From positions 1 to 64,000 of the forward strand of contig JAPONS010000049.1 in NCBI GenBank assembly GCA_026713825.1: a DNA stretch of 64,000 bases, written 5' to 3'. Within the stretch, counting starts at the first letter, position 1; the number at the start of each line of letters is the position of its first letter. The notes beneath the pieces are model-generated. The model made no database searches and had not been told where the DNA came from. It was given only the letters and a program-made list of their open reading frames with translations. Below are positions 7,815 to 17,588 of the stretch, one piece after another. Source of the stretch: Chloroflexota bacterium (GTDB lineage Bacteria > Chloroflexota > Dehalococcoidia > Lucifugimonadales > UBA1127). The position numbers and the translations under genes were made by a program.

Positions 7815-9482
7815 GTGAGCACGAGGCCCGAGCCCACAAGCCGCAGGGTCGCCACCACCGGCGACGTCGAGGTCTCCACCTACCTGGAAATCGCAGAGGA
7901 GAAGCTGGGGCAGACGACGGTCCCCGGCGAGACGGCCAGGGGCGATGACGAAGCCGTCGTGGTGCTCGACTTCGGCTCCCAGTTCAGCCGCCTCATCGCC
8001 CGCCGCGTCCGTGAGGCCCACGTCTACTGTGAGATCTTCCCTCACAACGCCCCGCGAGAGGCGCTGGAGCGGCTCAACGTCAAGGGATTCATCCTCTCCG
8101 GCGGCCCGGCCAGCGTCTTTGAGGACGGCGCACCGCAGCTACCGGCCTACGTGCTCGACAGCGGGCTGCCCGTGCTCGGCATCTGCTACGGCATGCAGCT
8201 TCTGGCGCACTCGCTCGGCGGCTCGGTAGAGGGGAGCGCCCAGCGCGAGTACGGCCACGCCGTCGTCCACCAGAACTCCGCCGGCCACCCGCTCTTCGAC
8301 GGCCTGCCGTCGTCGATGCCCGTATGGATGAGTCACGGCGACAAGGTGACGGCGATGCCTCCCGGCTTCAACTGCCTCGGCTACACGGAGAACTCGCCCG
8401 TAGCCATGATGGGCAATGACGCCGGCGTCATCGGCCTGCAGTTCCACCCGGAGGTGGTACACACGCCCTCCGGCGCCCAGCTCATACGGAACTTCCTGTA
8501 CGACGTCTGCGGCTTCGGGGGACTCTGGACGCCCGGCAACTTCATTGAGGAGAGCGTGTCCCGCATACGGGAGCAGGTCGGCGACGGCCGCGTCATCTGC
8601 GCCCTCTCCGGCGGCGTCGACTCCGCTATCACGGCCGCGCTCATCAACCGCGCAATCGGCGACCAGCTCACGTGCATCTTCGTCGATAACGGCCTGCTGC
8701 GCCGCGAGGAGGCCGAGCGGGTCGTCGGCACCTTCAAGCGCGCCATGTCCATCAACCTCATCCACGTGGACGCCACAGACCAGTTCCTCGACGCCCTGGA
8801 CAGCGTCGTTGACCCGGAGCAGAAGCGCAAGAACATCGGCGAGACGTTCATCCGCGTATTTGAGGACGTGGCCGAGGAGATAGAGGACGTCGGCTTCCTC
8901 GCTCAGGGCACCCTCTACCCGGCCGTCATTGAGAGCACGTCCCACGAGACGGGCGCGGCTGCCAAGATCAAGACGCACCACAACGTCGGCGGACTTCCTG
9001 CCCACATGCGGCTGTCGCTTGTGGAGCCCCTGCGCTACCTCTTCAAGGACGAGGTCCGTGACGTCGGCCTCGCGCTAGGCATGCCGGAGGAGATCGTGTT
9101 GCGGCAGCCCTTCCCGGGCCCGGGCCTGGCCATCCGCATCATCGGCGAGGTGACCCGCGAGAAGCTCGAGGTGCTGCGCTCCTGCGACTGGATCGTCATG
9201 GACGAGATCAAGGGCGCGAACCTGTACCGCCAGCTCTGGCAGAGCTTCGCCGTGCTGACCGACACCCGCAGCGTCGGCGTCATGGGCGACCACCGCACCT
9301 ACGGCTATCTCGCAGCCATCCGCGCCGTCACATCGGATGACGCCATGACCGCCGACTGGGCGCGTCTTCCGTACGAGGTCCTCGCCAAGATTTCCAGCCG
9401 CATTGTCAACGAGGTGCCGGAGGTCAACCGCGTGGTGTACGACATCACCTCCAAGCCCCCCGGCACGATCGAGTGGGAGTAG
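7815..9482 (+). CDS. guaA: GMP synthase (glutamine-hydrolysing)
   Basis: It converts XMP to GMP. The N-terminal class I amidotransferase domain has [10 protein letters not shown] (nucleophile Cys) and QFHPEV (His). The ATP pyrophosphatase domain has ALSGGVDS. The C-terminal dimerisation domain ends in the characteristic TIEWE. The protein carries about 45 extra N-terminal residues before [10 protein letters not shown], where family members normally start. No ATG exists there, and the GTG at 7815 follows a purine-rich AAGGGGG at short spacing; a GTG nearer the conserved start is an alternative. It opens a long purine cluster. Its last codons are part of the 58-bp duplication at the purD junction. 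Confidence 0.95.
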   Translation: MSTRPEPTSRRVATTGDVEVSTYLEIAEEKLGQTTVPGETARGDDEAVVVLDFGSQFSRLIARRVREAHVYCEIFPHNAPREALERLNVKGFILSGGPASVFEDGAPQLPAYVLDSGLPVLGICYGMQLLAHSLGGSVEGSAQREYGHAVVHQNSAGHPLFDGLPSSMPVWMSHGDKVTAMPPGFNCLGYTENSPVAMMGNDAGVIGLQFHPEVVHTPSGAQLIRNFLYDVCGFGGLWTPGNFIEESVSRIREQVGDGRVICALSGGVDSAITAALINRAIGDQLTCIFVDNGLLRREEAERVVGTFKRAMSINLIHVDATDQFLDALDSVVDPEQKRKNIGETFIRVFEDVAEEIEDVGFLAQGTLYPAVIESTSHETGAAAKIKTHHNVGGLPAHMRLSLVEPLRYLFKDEVRDVGLALGMPEEIVLRQPFPGPGLAIRIIGEVTREKLEVLRSCDWIVMDEIKGANLYRQLWQSFAVLTDTRSVGVMGDHRTYGYLAAIRAVTSDDAMTADWARLPYEVLAKISSRIVNEVPEVNRVVYDITSKPPGTIEWE

Positions 9483-9533
9483 CCGCCGCATGCGCGTGAT
9501 GGTCATCGGCAACGGCTCGCGTGAGCACGCCAT
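9476..9533. repeat. Copy 1 of the 58-bp guaA/purD junction duplication
   Basis: This stretch (end of guaA plus the first 44 bases of a purD-like start) is repeated at 9682-9739 with 53 of 58 positions identical. Three mismatches are in the spacer before ATG; the other two are synonymous (ATC/ATT, GAG/GAA). The two copies are separated by a 148-bp repeat island. Confidence 0.95.
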
Positions 9534-9705
9534 CAATCCCCACCGTCATCCCCGCGAAAGCGGGGATCCAGGGTTCTGCATGGACAATGACGGCTGTCAT
9601 CAAGTCTCCGTTCGTCTTGAGGGGAATCGAAGAGCCCGCCCCGCACTTGATACGGGGGCGAACCGAGACCTGGGCCAAAGAGGAGTAGCCGCACAATGCG
9701 CGTGA
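9490..9705 (+). pseudogene. Truncated duplicate of the purD start, read on into repeat DNA
   Basis: The first codons spell MRVMVIGNGSREHAI, identical to the true PurD N-terminus. After 15 residues the frame enters repeat sequence (NPHRHPRESGDPG and so on) and stops at a TGA that overlaps the first codons of the real purD (9703-9705). It is a decapitated purD start left by duplication. Because its stop overlaps the purD ATG, a ribosome translating it could feed into purD. No stable product is expected. Confidence 0.8.
9534..9681. repeat. Mosaic hairpin repeat island 3 between duplicated purD starts
   Basis: It contains the type B hairpin ATCCCCGC-gaaa-GCGGGGAT (9548-9567), a type C segment CCGTTCGTCTTGAGGGGAAT (9609-9628), and a type A segment with one mismatch, CCCCGCA-cttga-TACGGGG (about 9639-9657). 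The order B-C-A and the flanking duplication suggest arrival as a unit. Confidence 0.85.
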
Positions 9706-9739
9706 TGGTCATTGGCAACGGCTCGCGTGAACACGCCAT
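9682..9739. repeat. Copy 2 of the 58-bp guaA/purD junction duplication
   Basis: This is the partner of 9476-9533, containing a second GAG TAG identical to the guaA end and the functional purD start. The repeat unit length is 206 bp. Confidence 0.95.
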
Positions 9740-10973
9740 AGCGTGGAAGCTCCAGGCGAGCCCCCGCGTCACCGAGGTCTTCACCGCGCCCGGCAACGCG
9801 GGTACCACTCAACTGGGCGTCAACCTGGACGTGCAGCCCACAGACGTCGAGGGCCTGTTGGCCGCAGCGCGCGAACATGCTATTGACCTCACCGTCGTCG
9901 GGCCGGAGATGTCGCTGGAGGCGGGCGTTGTTGACCGTTTCGAGGCCGCGGGCATGCGCATCGTGGGCCCCACGCAGGCCGCGGCCCGCATCGAGTCATC
10001 CAAGGCCTTCGCCAAGCGGCTGATGGAGCGCCACGGCATCCCCACAAGCCGCGCGGAGGTGTTCTCCAGCTACGGCGAGGCTCGCGAGTACGTCTCCCTG
10101 GCGTCAGCCCCCATCGTCGTCAAGGCCGACGGCCTGGCCGCCGGCAAGGGCGTACGGGTGTGCGAGTCGACCGGGGAGGCCCTCGACGCGCTTCGGGAGG
10201 CCATGGAGGACCGCATATTCGGCGACGCTGGTCGGCAGGTGCTGGTCGAGGAATGCCTGATTGGGCAGGAAATCAGCGTCTTCACCTTCACCGACGGCGT
10301 CCATCTCAGCCCGCTCATGGCCGCGTGTGACTACAAGCGCATCGGAGACGGTGACATCGGCCTGAATACGGGCGGCATGGGCAGCTACAGCCCGCCGCTC
10401 GTGTGGAACGCGGAACTTGAGGCGCAGGTGATGTCGGAAGTCATGGCGCCCATCGTCCGTGCCCTGGCCGACGAGGGTTGTCCGTTCCGGGGCATCCTGT
10501 ACGGCGGGCTCATGCTGACGGCAGACGGCCCCAAGGTTATCGAGTTCAACGCGCGGCTTGGCGACCCCGAGTCGCAGGCCGTCCTCCCTCGCATGGAGAC
10601 GGACCTCTTGGACGTGCTGGAGGCCATAGTCGAGGGCACGGTGGACCGCGTGCCCATTGAGTGGTCGCCGAAGGCCGGCGTTGGCGTTGTGGTGGCGTCC
10701 GGCGGCTACCCGGAGGCCTACACGACCGGCTACCCGGTTTCGGGCTTGGATGACGTTGACGAAGAGGTTGCCGTATTCCATGCGGGCACGTCGACGTCCA
10801 ACGATGGGAGCGTCGTGACCGCAGGCGGGCGCGTCCTTACGGTCTCGGCCATAGGCGAAACGCTGGAAGATGCCCGGTTGCGGGCGTACGAGAACGCGGC
10901 GCGAATCAGTTTCGAGGGCGCGTATTACCGCCGGGACATCGCGGCGCTCGCGCCGGCGGCGAGCGGGAGGTAG
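9696..10973 (+). CDS. purD: Phosphoribosylamine-glycine ligase (GARS)
   Basis: It joins phosphoribosylamine and glycine using ATP, step 2 of purine synthesis. The N-terminal Rossmann start is MRVMVIGNGSREHAIAWKL. ATP-grasp segments follow: PIVVKADGLAAGKGV, VEECLIGQEISVF, and the C-terminal EFNARLGDPESQAVLPR metal/ATP site. Its 425 residues make it a stand-alone GARS, not a fusion. The start codon overlaps the TGA of the truncated purD duplicate just upstream. The following gene begins 3 bases after the stop. Confidence 0.96.
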   Translation: MRVMVIGNGSREHAIAWKLQASPRVTEVFTAPGNAGTTQLGVNLDVQPTDVEGLLAAAREHAIDLTVVGPEMSLEAGVVDRFEAAGMRIVGPTQAAARIESSKAFAKRLMERHGIPTSRAEVFSSYGEAREYVSLASAPIVVKADGLAAGKGVRVCESTGEALDALREAMEDRIFGDAGRQVLVEECLIGQEISVFTFTDGVHLSPLMAACDYKRIGDGDIGLNTGGMGSYSPPLVWNAELEAQVMSEVMAPIVRALADEGCPFRGILYGGLMLTADGPKVIEFNARLGDPESQAVLPRMETDLLDVLEAIVEGTVDRVPIEWSPKAGVGVVVASGGYPEAYTTGYPVSGLDDVDEEVAVFHAGTSTSNDGSVVTAGGRVLTVSAIGETLEDARLRAYENAARISFEGAYYRRDIAALAPAASGR

Positions 10974-10976
10974 ACC

Positions 10977-11648
10977 TTGCAGCAACCGGGGGAGCAGCCG
11001 GTACAGCAGATACCGACGGTGAATGATCTCATAGAGGAGCAGAGCGCCCGCAGGGCCTTTCTGGACCAGGTTGGCGTCTACTTCGTCCGCGACATCAATG
11101 ACGTTGAGGCGGAGCGCTTCGCTAAGTCACTCTTGGTCATTGCGTCACACCTCAAGCGGTTGGGCGGCCAGCAACGTATCACCGTGTACATCAACTCGGG
11201 CGGCGGCTCAATGGGCGCCGGCTTCGCCATGATGGAGATGATGTACAAGATCAAACGGGACTTCGTGATCCCCGTCGATACGGTCGTTCTCGGCTACGCG
11301 TACTCCATGGGCGCAATCATGGCGCAGGCGGGCGACAGGCGGTCGATGGGCTTCTTTTCCACCATGATGCTGCACAGCGGCCAGTGGACGGTCGTAGGTG
11401 AGGACCAGAAAATCTTCGCCGACTACCAGAAGCTCGCCACGACGTACCAGCAGAAGATTGGCGAGCTGTTCCACAGGCGGACCGGTACGCACACGCCGCG
11501 TTGGTGGACGAACTTCGTATACTCGGGCCGCGACCGCTTCCTGTCCGCGACCGAGTGCCTGAAGCTGCGCCTCGTGGATGAGGTGTGCGAGTTCGACAAG
11601 TGCTACATCCTGCCGCCCGACGAAGGCGACAAGAGGAAGGCTATGTGA
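10977..11648 (+). CDS. ClpP-like serine protease
   Basis: The ClpP/crotonase fold is recognisable: ITVYINSGGGSMGAGFAMMEMM, then GYAYSMGAIMAQAG with the nucleophile Ser, the His in TMMLHSGQW, and an Asp candidate in GRDRFLSATECLKLRLVDEV. The triad appears intact, but the surrounding residues depart from housekeeping ClpP (GQAASMGA, MIHQP). There is also a C-terminal tail. The start is TTG at 10977, preceded by GGGAGG at 6 bases. It lies 3 bases after purD, so it is probably co-transcribed with purine genes. The partner ATPase and substrate are unknown; it is more likely an accessory ClpP paralogue than the main ClpP. Confidence 0.8.
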   Translation: MQQPGEQPVQQIPTVNDLIEEQSARRAFLDQVGVYFVRDINDVEAERFAKSLLVIASHLKRLGGQQRITVYINSGGGSMGAGFAMMEMMYKIKRDFVIPVDTVVLGYAYSMGAIMAQAGDRRSMGFFSTMMLHSGQWTVVGEDQKIFADYQKLATTYQQKIGELFHRRTGTHTPRWWTNFVYSGRDRFLSATECLKLRLVDEVCEFDKCYILPPDEGDKRKAM

Positions 11649-11713
11649 AGCCTACCTGGAGAGATCCTCTTCAAGCGAGTTTGTGCGAGTGGTAATCCGA
11701 GGGGTATGGAGTG

Positions 11714-12241
11714 ATGGAGAGCCGCACAACTGACAATGACATCATTCACCTGCTCCGAGTCAGGAGCAACTCAGCGCCTTCTAGTATTGATCCACTTTAC
11801 GCAATGTGCGGTAAAGGTGGGAAATTGGACCGCGCCGAAACGATTGAAGGAGGAATAGTTGAGAGCAAGCTCAGTTGGCCATTCAAGCCACTTTTCCTCA
11901 CTGGAGACTTGGCGCAAGTCACTTGCGAACGTTGTATCACATTGAAGGATGAGTACCAAGCTGAATTCAGGAAGCATGAGATTGCTCAAGGCTTGCGATG
12001 TGCCAGTTGCGACCACAGCAACAGCCTGCATATTGAACAAGAGGGGCCAAAACACTATGGTCAGAAGTCTAGGTTTTCATGCCGAATACCCAATTGCTCT
12101 TGCCAAGACTTCGCCGATGCACGTCCCGGGCTGTACAAGGAGAGTTGGATTGACGGTGCCGAGATGATTGTTGGTGGTTTCGTGAAGGCTGTAGTAGTTG
12201 TTTGGGTTGCGACAGACATCATTGGGAGGATTGTTGACTAG
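11714..12241 (+). CDS. AT-rich orphan protein with Cys pairs and a C-terminal hydrophobic helix
   Basis: I do not recognise a family. The 175-residue product has a CERC pair, a CASC pair and a CRIPNCSC cluster that could form one or two zinc sites. It ends in a hydrophobic segment (IVGGFVKAVVVVWVATDIIG) that could anchor it in the membrane. ATG at 11714 is favoured over the adjacent GTG. Base composition and codon choice are visibly more AT-rich than the purine genes on both sides, as is the intergenic DNA around it (about 11650-12398). It is probably a recent insertion between purD and purE. Confidence 0.6.
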   Translation: MESRTTDNDIIHLLRVRSNSAPSSIDPLYAMCGKGGKLDRAETIEGGIVESKLSWPFKPLFLTGDLAQVTCERCITLKDEYQAEFRKHEIAQGLRCASCDHSNSLHIEQEGPKHYGQKSRFSCRIPNCSCQDFADARPGLYKESWIDGAEMIVGGFVKAVVVVWVATDIIGRIVD

Positions 12242-12398
12242 CAGTACCATAAGTCCCGTATGCCCTACCTATTCATCAACTTTGAGACGCCAGTTGGATT
12301 CGATAGGTAGAAATCGCATTTGTATGGCCCATATCTCCAAGTTCGTATCTTCACCGGAACCACGTTACCGAGGCTCTGATTTACACGGATGGAGGTAG

Positions 12399-12878
12399 AT
12401 GAAGCAAGCCATGGAACAGAAACCGCTAGTAGGAGTCCTCGTCGGCAGCCGCACCGACGAGCCGCGTATTGAGGACGCGTTCAAGGTGCTGAACGACATG
12501 GGCATCCCGTACGAATACAACGCAATGTCTGCGCACCGGTCGCCGGGACGCGTGATGGAGTACGTCACAACGGCGGAGGAACGCGGCATCGAGGTGATCA
12601 TCGCGGCGGCGGGCGGATCCGCGGCGCTGCCGGGCGTGGTGGCGTCGTGGACGACGCTTCCCGTCATCGGCGTGCCGTTGCCCAGCAGTGACATGCAGGG
12701 CATCGACGCGCTGTACACGATTGCGCAGATGCCGCCAGGCGTCCCCGTAGCGTGCGTAGCTATCGGCGCTTGGGGAGCGCGCAACGCTGCGTATCTGGCC
12801 GCGAGCATCCTCGGGCTCAAGCACGAGACGATTCGAAACGCCTACGCCAAGTACCGCGAGGGGCTGCGCAACGGATGA
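12399..12878 (+). CDS. purE: PurE-type 5-(carboxyamino)imidazole ribonucleotide mutase or AIR carboxylase
   Basis: PurE makes CAIR in purine synthesis. The conserved SAHRSP loop, the VIIAAAGG segment and the LPVIGVPLPSS..G.D.L stretch are present, at the usual length (159 residues). Two positions deviate from classic class I PurE: GSxSD reads GSRTD, and the AAHLPG loop reads SAALPG, losing the histidine. No purK is in the window, so it may use CO2 and AIR directly. A good GGAGG precedes ATG 12399; M5 is a possible alternative. The stop overlaps the next start (ATGA). Confidence 0.9.
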   Translation: MKQAMEQKPLVGVLVGSRTDEPRIEDAFKVLNDMGIPYEYNAMSAHRSPGRVMEYVTTAEERGIEVIIAAAGGSAALPGVVASWTTLPVIGVPLPSSDMQGIDALYTIAQMPPGVPVACVAIGAWGARNAAYLAASILGLKHETIRNAYAKYREGLRNG

Positions 12879-13588
12879 GCAACCCCCGCGTGGTGGTGTT
12901 GGTGGACTTCGACGGCACGGCCGCCGCGCAGAACGTGGCGGAGTCGCTGCTCGAGCGCTATGGCGGTGAGACAATTTCTGACGGCGAGACGTGGAAGGCG
13001 CACCGCGAGGCCTTTCGCAAGGGCGAAATGACCCTGCGTGAGTACCAGGAGCGCGCCTTCAACGGCGTTGATGTCACATTGACGGAGATGAGCGAGGGCC
13101 TAAAGGGGTTATGCTGGCCCCGTGAAGGCTTTGAAGAGTTCGTATTCTTTTGCGATACAAACGATATTCAAATGATTATCGTTACCAATGGCCTGCACTT
13201 TTATGTTGACTCCGTATTGGATCACGCCGGCCTGGACCGCCTTGAGGTGTGCGCGGTGGGCTGCGCCGGCCCGCCTGGCCGCCTCCGCTACTGGTACCCC
13301 TACGAGACGGCGGAGTGCTGGGAGTGGGGCAACTGCAAGTGCCGCGTCCTGGAAGAGTCACGTAGCCGAGGTGACGTCAAGACCGTCATGATCGGCGATG
13401 GCTACTCCGACTACTGCGCGGCGCGGCTCGCCGACGTCTCCTTCGCCCGCGCCACGATGCGCACCCACTGTGACGCCAACGGCGTCCCCTGCATCCCGTT
13501 CGAGGACTTCCATGACGTGCTCGCCGCCTTCAAGGCGGGCATTCCCGGCGTCTGGCAGCCGCCGTCAACAGAGCGGCCGCCCCCCTAG
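12875..13588 (+). CDS. HAD-superfamily phosphatase, MtnX-like
   Basis: HAD motifs are clear: VDFDGTA at the N-terminus (nucleophile and acid Asp), IVTNGL (motif II) and MIGDGYSDYCAA (motif IV). The C1/C2 region holds GNCKC with further cysteines, a feature seen in MtnX-type 2-hydroxy-3-keto-5-methylthiopentenyl phosphatases. The overall layout is also like phosphoserine phosphatase. The substrate is uncertain. ATG 12875 overlaps the purE stop by 4 bases and is chosen over longer open frame upstream. The C-terminal PP-rich tail is probably disordered. Confidence 0.8.
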   Translation: MSNPRVVVLVDFDGTAAAQNVAESLLERYGGETISDGETWKAHREAFRKGEMTLREYQERAFNGVDVTLTEMSEGLKGLCWPREGFEEFVFFCDTNDIQMIIVTNGLHFYVDSVLDHAGLDRLEVCAVGCAGPPGRLRYWYPYETAECWEWGNCKCRVLEESRSRGDVKTVMIGDGYSDYCAARLADVSFARATMRTHCDANGVPCIPFEDFHDVLAAFKAGIPGVWQPPSTERPPP

Positions 13589-13686
13589 TCCCTCGCGCCC
13601 AACGGACTTAGCCCACCCCCATCCTCACCCCCCAAACCGCCCCCTTCACCCCCTTGAATCCCCTCGCTAGGCGCAATGTGCCATGC

Positions 13687-13692
13687 TATCCT
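13687..13692 (+). promoter_or_regulatory. Extended -10 promoter of purB
   Basis: TGC-TATCCT (13684-13692) is an extended -10, with TCGCTA at 13664-13669 in the -35 position at 17-base spacing. It lies about 35 bases upstream of the purB start. Confidence 0.45.
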
Positions 13693-13726
13693 AGATGTGG
13701 CCGACTTCTCCCCCAGAGGTTATGTC

Positions 13727-15142
<1,416 letters not shown>

Positions 15143-15160
<18 letters not shown>

Positions 15161-15193
15161 TCCTTGGAAACACAGGGGGAAACTGTGGAAGCC
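15143..15193. repeat. 12-bp direct repeat around the purC start
   Basis: ACTGTGGAAGCC occurs at 15143-15154 (end of purB tail) and again at 15182-15193, where it contains the GTG GAA GCC start of purC. The first copy abuts the repeat island, echoing the purD arrangement on a smaller scale. Confidence 0.8.
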
Positions 15194-16078
15194 ATAGCTG
15201 AGACCAGCCTTCCTAACCAGATACACCGCGGAAAGGTGCGCGACACCTATGACCTCGGCGGCGGCCTGCTGCTGATGGTCGCCACGGACCGCATTTCGGC
15301 CTTCGACGTCGTGTTGCCCACGGCCATTCCGGAGAAGGGCGTCGTTCTCTCCAACATCTCCGCCTTCTGGTTCGCCATGACGGCGGGCAGCATGCCCAAT
15401 CACTTCATCTGCATGGCCAACGACGCGGCGAGCGTCCCTGGCGTCTCGCTGCCGGACATCCCCGCCGAGGTCGCTCGCCGCGCGATGGTCGTCAAGCGCG
15501 CCCAACGCCTCGACGTCGAGTGCATCGCCCGCGGCTACATCACCGGCTCTGCGTGGGGCGAGTACCGCAAGAGCGGCACGGTGCACGGCATGGCGATGCC
15601 GGCGGGCCTCGTCGAGGGCGACAAGTTCCCCGAGCCCCTTTTCACCCCGACGACCAAGGCGGAAGAGGGCCACGATATGCCCATGTCGCTGCAGGAGCTC
15701 GGCAACCTGGTGGGCGGGGAGACCGCGCGGCTGCTCGGCGAGAAGACTGTCGAGCTCTACGCCGCTGCCGACGCCTTCGCCCGCGATAAGGGCATCATCA
15801 TTGCGGACACCAAGCTGGAGTTCGGGCTGCTGGATGGTCGGGTCATCGTCATCGATGAGATGCTGACGCCGGACTCCAGCCGCTTCTGGGACGCCGAGGG
15901 CTACGCCCCCGGCAAGAGCCAGCCCAACTACGACAAACAGTACGTGCGGGATGCGCTGACCGACATGGGGTGGGACCGGGAACCCCCGGCGCCGGAGCTT
16001 CCGGACGACGTCGTCGATAAGACCCGCACCCGCTACTTGGAGGCATACCAGCGCCTCACCGGGCAACCCCTTCCCTAG
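15185..16078 (+). CDS. purC: SAICAR synthase
   Basis: It condenses CAIR with aspartate using ATP. GKVRDTYDL, the VATDRISAFD motif, ARGYITGSAWGEY and a KLEFG..DG....IDE block are present. The 297-residue length suits the yeast-like longer PurC. The GTG at 15185 is chosen because AGGGGGA lies 5 bases upstream; a TTG at 15164 is in frame but has no ribosome site. The downstream gene starts 9 bases after the stop. Confidence 0.95.
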   Translation: MEAIAETSLPNQIHRGKVRDTYDLGGGLLLMVATDRISAFDVVLPTAIPEKGVVLSNISAFWFAMTAGSMPNHFICMANDAASVPGVSLPDIPAEVARRAMVVKRAQRLDVECIARGYITGSAWGEYRKSGTVHGMAMPAGLVEGDKFPEPLFTPTTKAEEGHDMPMSLQELGNLVGGETARLLGEKTVELYAAADAFARDKGIIIADTKLEFGLLDGRVIVIDEMLTPDSSRFWDAEGYAPGKSQPNYDKQYVRDALTDMGWDREPPAPELPDDVVDKTRTRYLEAYQRLTGQPLP

Positions 16079-16087
16079 AGGAGCGAC

Positions 16088-16873
16088 GTGGCAAGAGAGC
16101 GATCAAATCGGAGAATATCGGAGACTGAGCGGCGGAAGGCCAGGCAGTCCCGGAACAAGCAGAAGAACAAGATAATGCGCATCCTCGCCGGTGTGGGCAT
16201 GGGTGTGCTCGCCGTGCTCATCATCGCCGGGCTGGCGCTGCCTTCATTTGGCACAGGGGGGTCGACGGGACCCGACGACTTCCTCGAACGCGGCGGCTTC
16301 CTCGCGCGGCCGGCGCCCGGGCCCGGCGTCGAGGTCGAGGACCAGGGCCGCTTGCATCTTGCCGGCCTCAGCGACAGGGTGGACCCCGGCTACTACATCA
16401 CCTATCCCCCCACGTCGGGCACACACTCGCCTACATGGGAACGGTGCGGCCTCTTCACGGAGCCGGTCCTCGATGAGATTCAGGTGCACAATCTTGAACA
16501 TGGCTTCGTCAACATCCTCTACAACTCGGACGACCCTGTCTTTGTTGGACAGCTCGAAGCGGCGGCGCGCGGCCTGCCTGACTGGCCCAACTACTATATG
16601 TTCGCGCCGTACCCGAACATGGACTCCCCCATCGCGCTGACGGCGTGGAACCGCCTGCTCTTGCTGGACTCCGTGGATGAGGACGCCATGCGGGAGTTTG
16701 CGGACGCCTACCAGGCGCGCGGCCCGGAGGTTGCCCGCGGCTGCGACGCGCCCGGGCTCATGGCCCAGGGCGTCCCCGACCCGACGGCGACCCCGCAGGG
16801 AGGGACCCCCACCCCGGAGCCCGCTGGGACCCTCACCCCGCAGGATGGGACCCCCGCGGCGAGCGGCGGGTAG
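16088..16873 (+). CDS. DUF3105 membrane-anchored protein
   Basis: A basic, disordered N-terminus (about 28 residues) precedes one transmembrane helix (about 30-52). The extracytoplasmic DUF3105 domain follows, with YPPTSGTHSP, VHNLEHGFVNILY and a paired Cys/His-rich look. The C-terminal 45 residues are Pro/Thr/Gly repeats (TPQGGTPTPEP) that look like a disordered wall-spanning tail. The family has no agreed function; it is common in Gram-positive and Chloroflexota genomes. GTG start, with AGAGGAG 4 bases upstream. It sits between purC and purS, an odd place for a surface protein. Confidence 0.85.
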   Translation: MARERSNRRISETERRKARQSRNKQKNKIMRILAGVGMGVLAVLIIAGLALPSFGTGGSTGPDDFLERGGFLARPAPGPGVEVEDQGRLHLAGLSDRVDPGYYITYPPTSGTHSPTWERCGLFTEPVLDEIQVHNLEHGFVNILYNSDDPVFVGQLEAAARGLPDWPNYYMFAPYPNMDSPIALTAWNRLLLLDSVDEDAMREFADAYQARGPEVARGCDAPGLMAQGVPDPTATPQGGTPTPEPAGTLTPQDGTPAASGG

Positions 16874-16878
16874 CTGCC

Positions 16879-17136
16879 ATGCGCTACCTCGCCAGGGTCT
16901 ATGTGACGCTCAAGCCCACGGTGAACGACCCCCAGGGCATAACGGTGTTGGGCGCGCTCAAGAACCTGGGGTTCGAGTCGCCCTTGAGCATGCGTGTCGG
17001 CAAATACCTGGAGGTCGGGCTGGAAGCGGCGTCGCAGGACGAGGCGCGTGAGCAGGTCGACAGCATGTGCAAGACCCTCCTCGCCAATACCGTCATTGAG
17101 CAGTACCGCTTTGACCTGGAGGGGACAGGGGCGTAG
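16879..17136 (+). CDS. purS: FGAM synthase subunit PurS
   Basis: PurS is the small bridging subunit of the three-part PurSQL formylglycinamidine ribonucleotide synthase. The 85-residue length, the start YLARVYVTLKPTVNDPQG and the VGKYLEV core match the family. It starts 5 bases after the DUF3105 stop, with a poor ribosome site. purQ and purL do not follow: about 500 bases of gene-free DNA and the groESL operon come next. The other subunits must lie elsewhere. Confidence 0.9.
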   Translation: MRYLARVYVTLKPTVNDPQGITVLGALKNLGFESPLSMRVGKYLEVGLEAASQDEAREQVDSMCKTLLANTVIEQYRFDLEGTGA

Positions 17137-17548
17137 GGGCTGCGCTTGTGGTTGACCCCTATGCAGGTGGGATGGGGAACGCCCCAACCCTGCCACCGTC
17201 CTCTTGCCCTGACGCCGATGATCCCGATACCCTCTTCCCATGTGCAGTGCAATCAAGGGCATCAAGTGGGGGAGCGCCGAACTCGCTTCCGCTATCGCCA
17301 ACCGGCGCACCTTTCGGGCCATTGCAGATATGAGTTGTTTTCCAGATAAGGCGCATCTTTTCGTAGTTGAGAAGGTCCTAAACAGCTATGAATTGACTTC
17401 CGGGAACAATTCACCGCCCACAAACCCCTCGCCCTGAGCATGGAGGCATGGGCGCACCCTGCCGCGACGGCGAGGGCTCCCACCTTGCCCGTCGTGACAC
17501 CCCGCAACATGGGACCGTCGCGCCGCCACTCCAAAGTGGGGCCGCCAC
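17137..17548. other. Gene-free stretch between purS and the groES promoter
   Basis: About 410 bases. I see no gene, tRNA or strong terminator. Open frames of 60-90 codons have no family resemblance. A short CCACT..AGTGG inverted repeat lies just before the groES promoter. Confidence 0.5.
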
Positions 17549-17578
17549 TTGACAGCCCCAAAACCGCATCTGTACCAT
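17549..17578 (+). promoter_or_regulatory. Sigma-A type promoter of groESL
   Basis: TTGACA (17549-17554), an 18-base spacer and TACCAT (17573-17578). The expected transcription start is near 17585, just before the CIRCE operator. Confidence 0.75.
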
Positions 17579-17588
17579 CATTGAGGAA

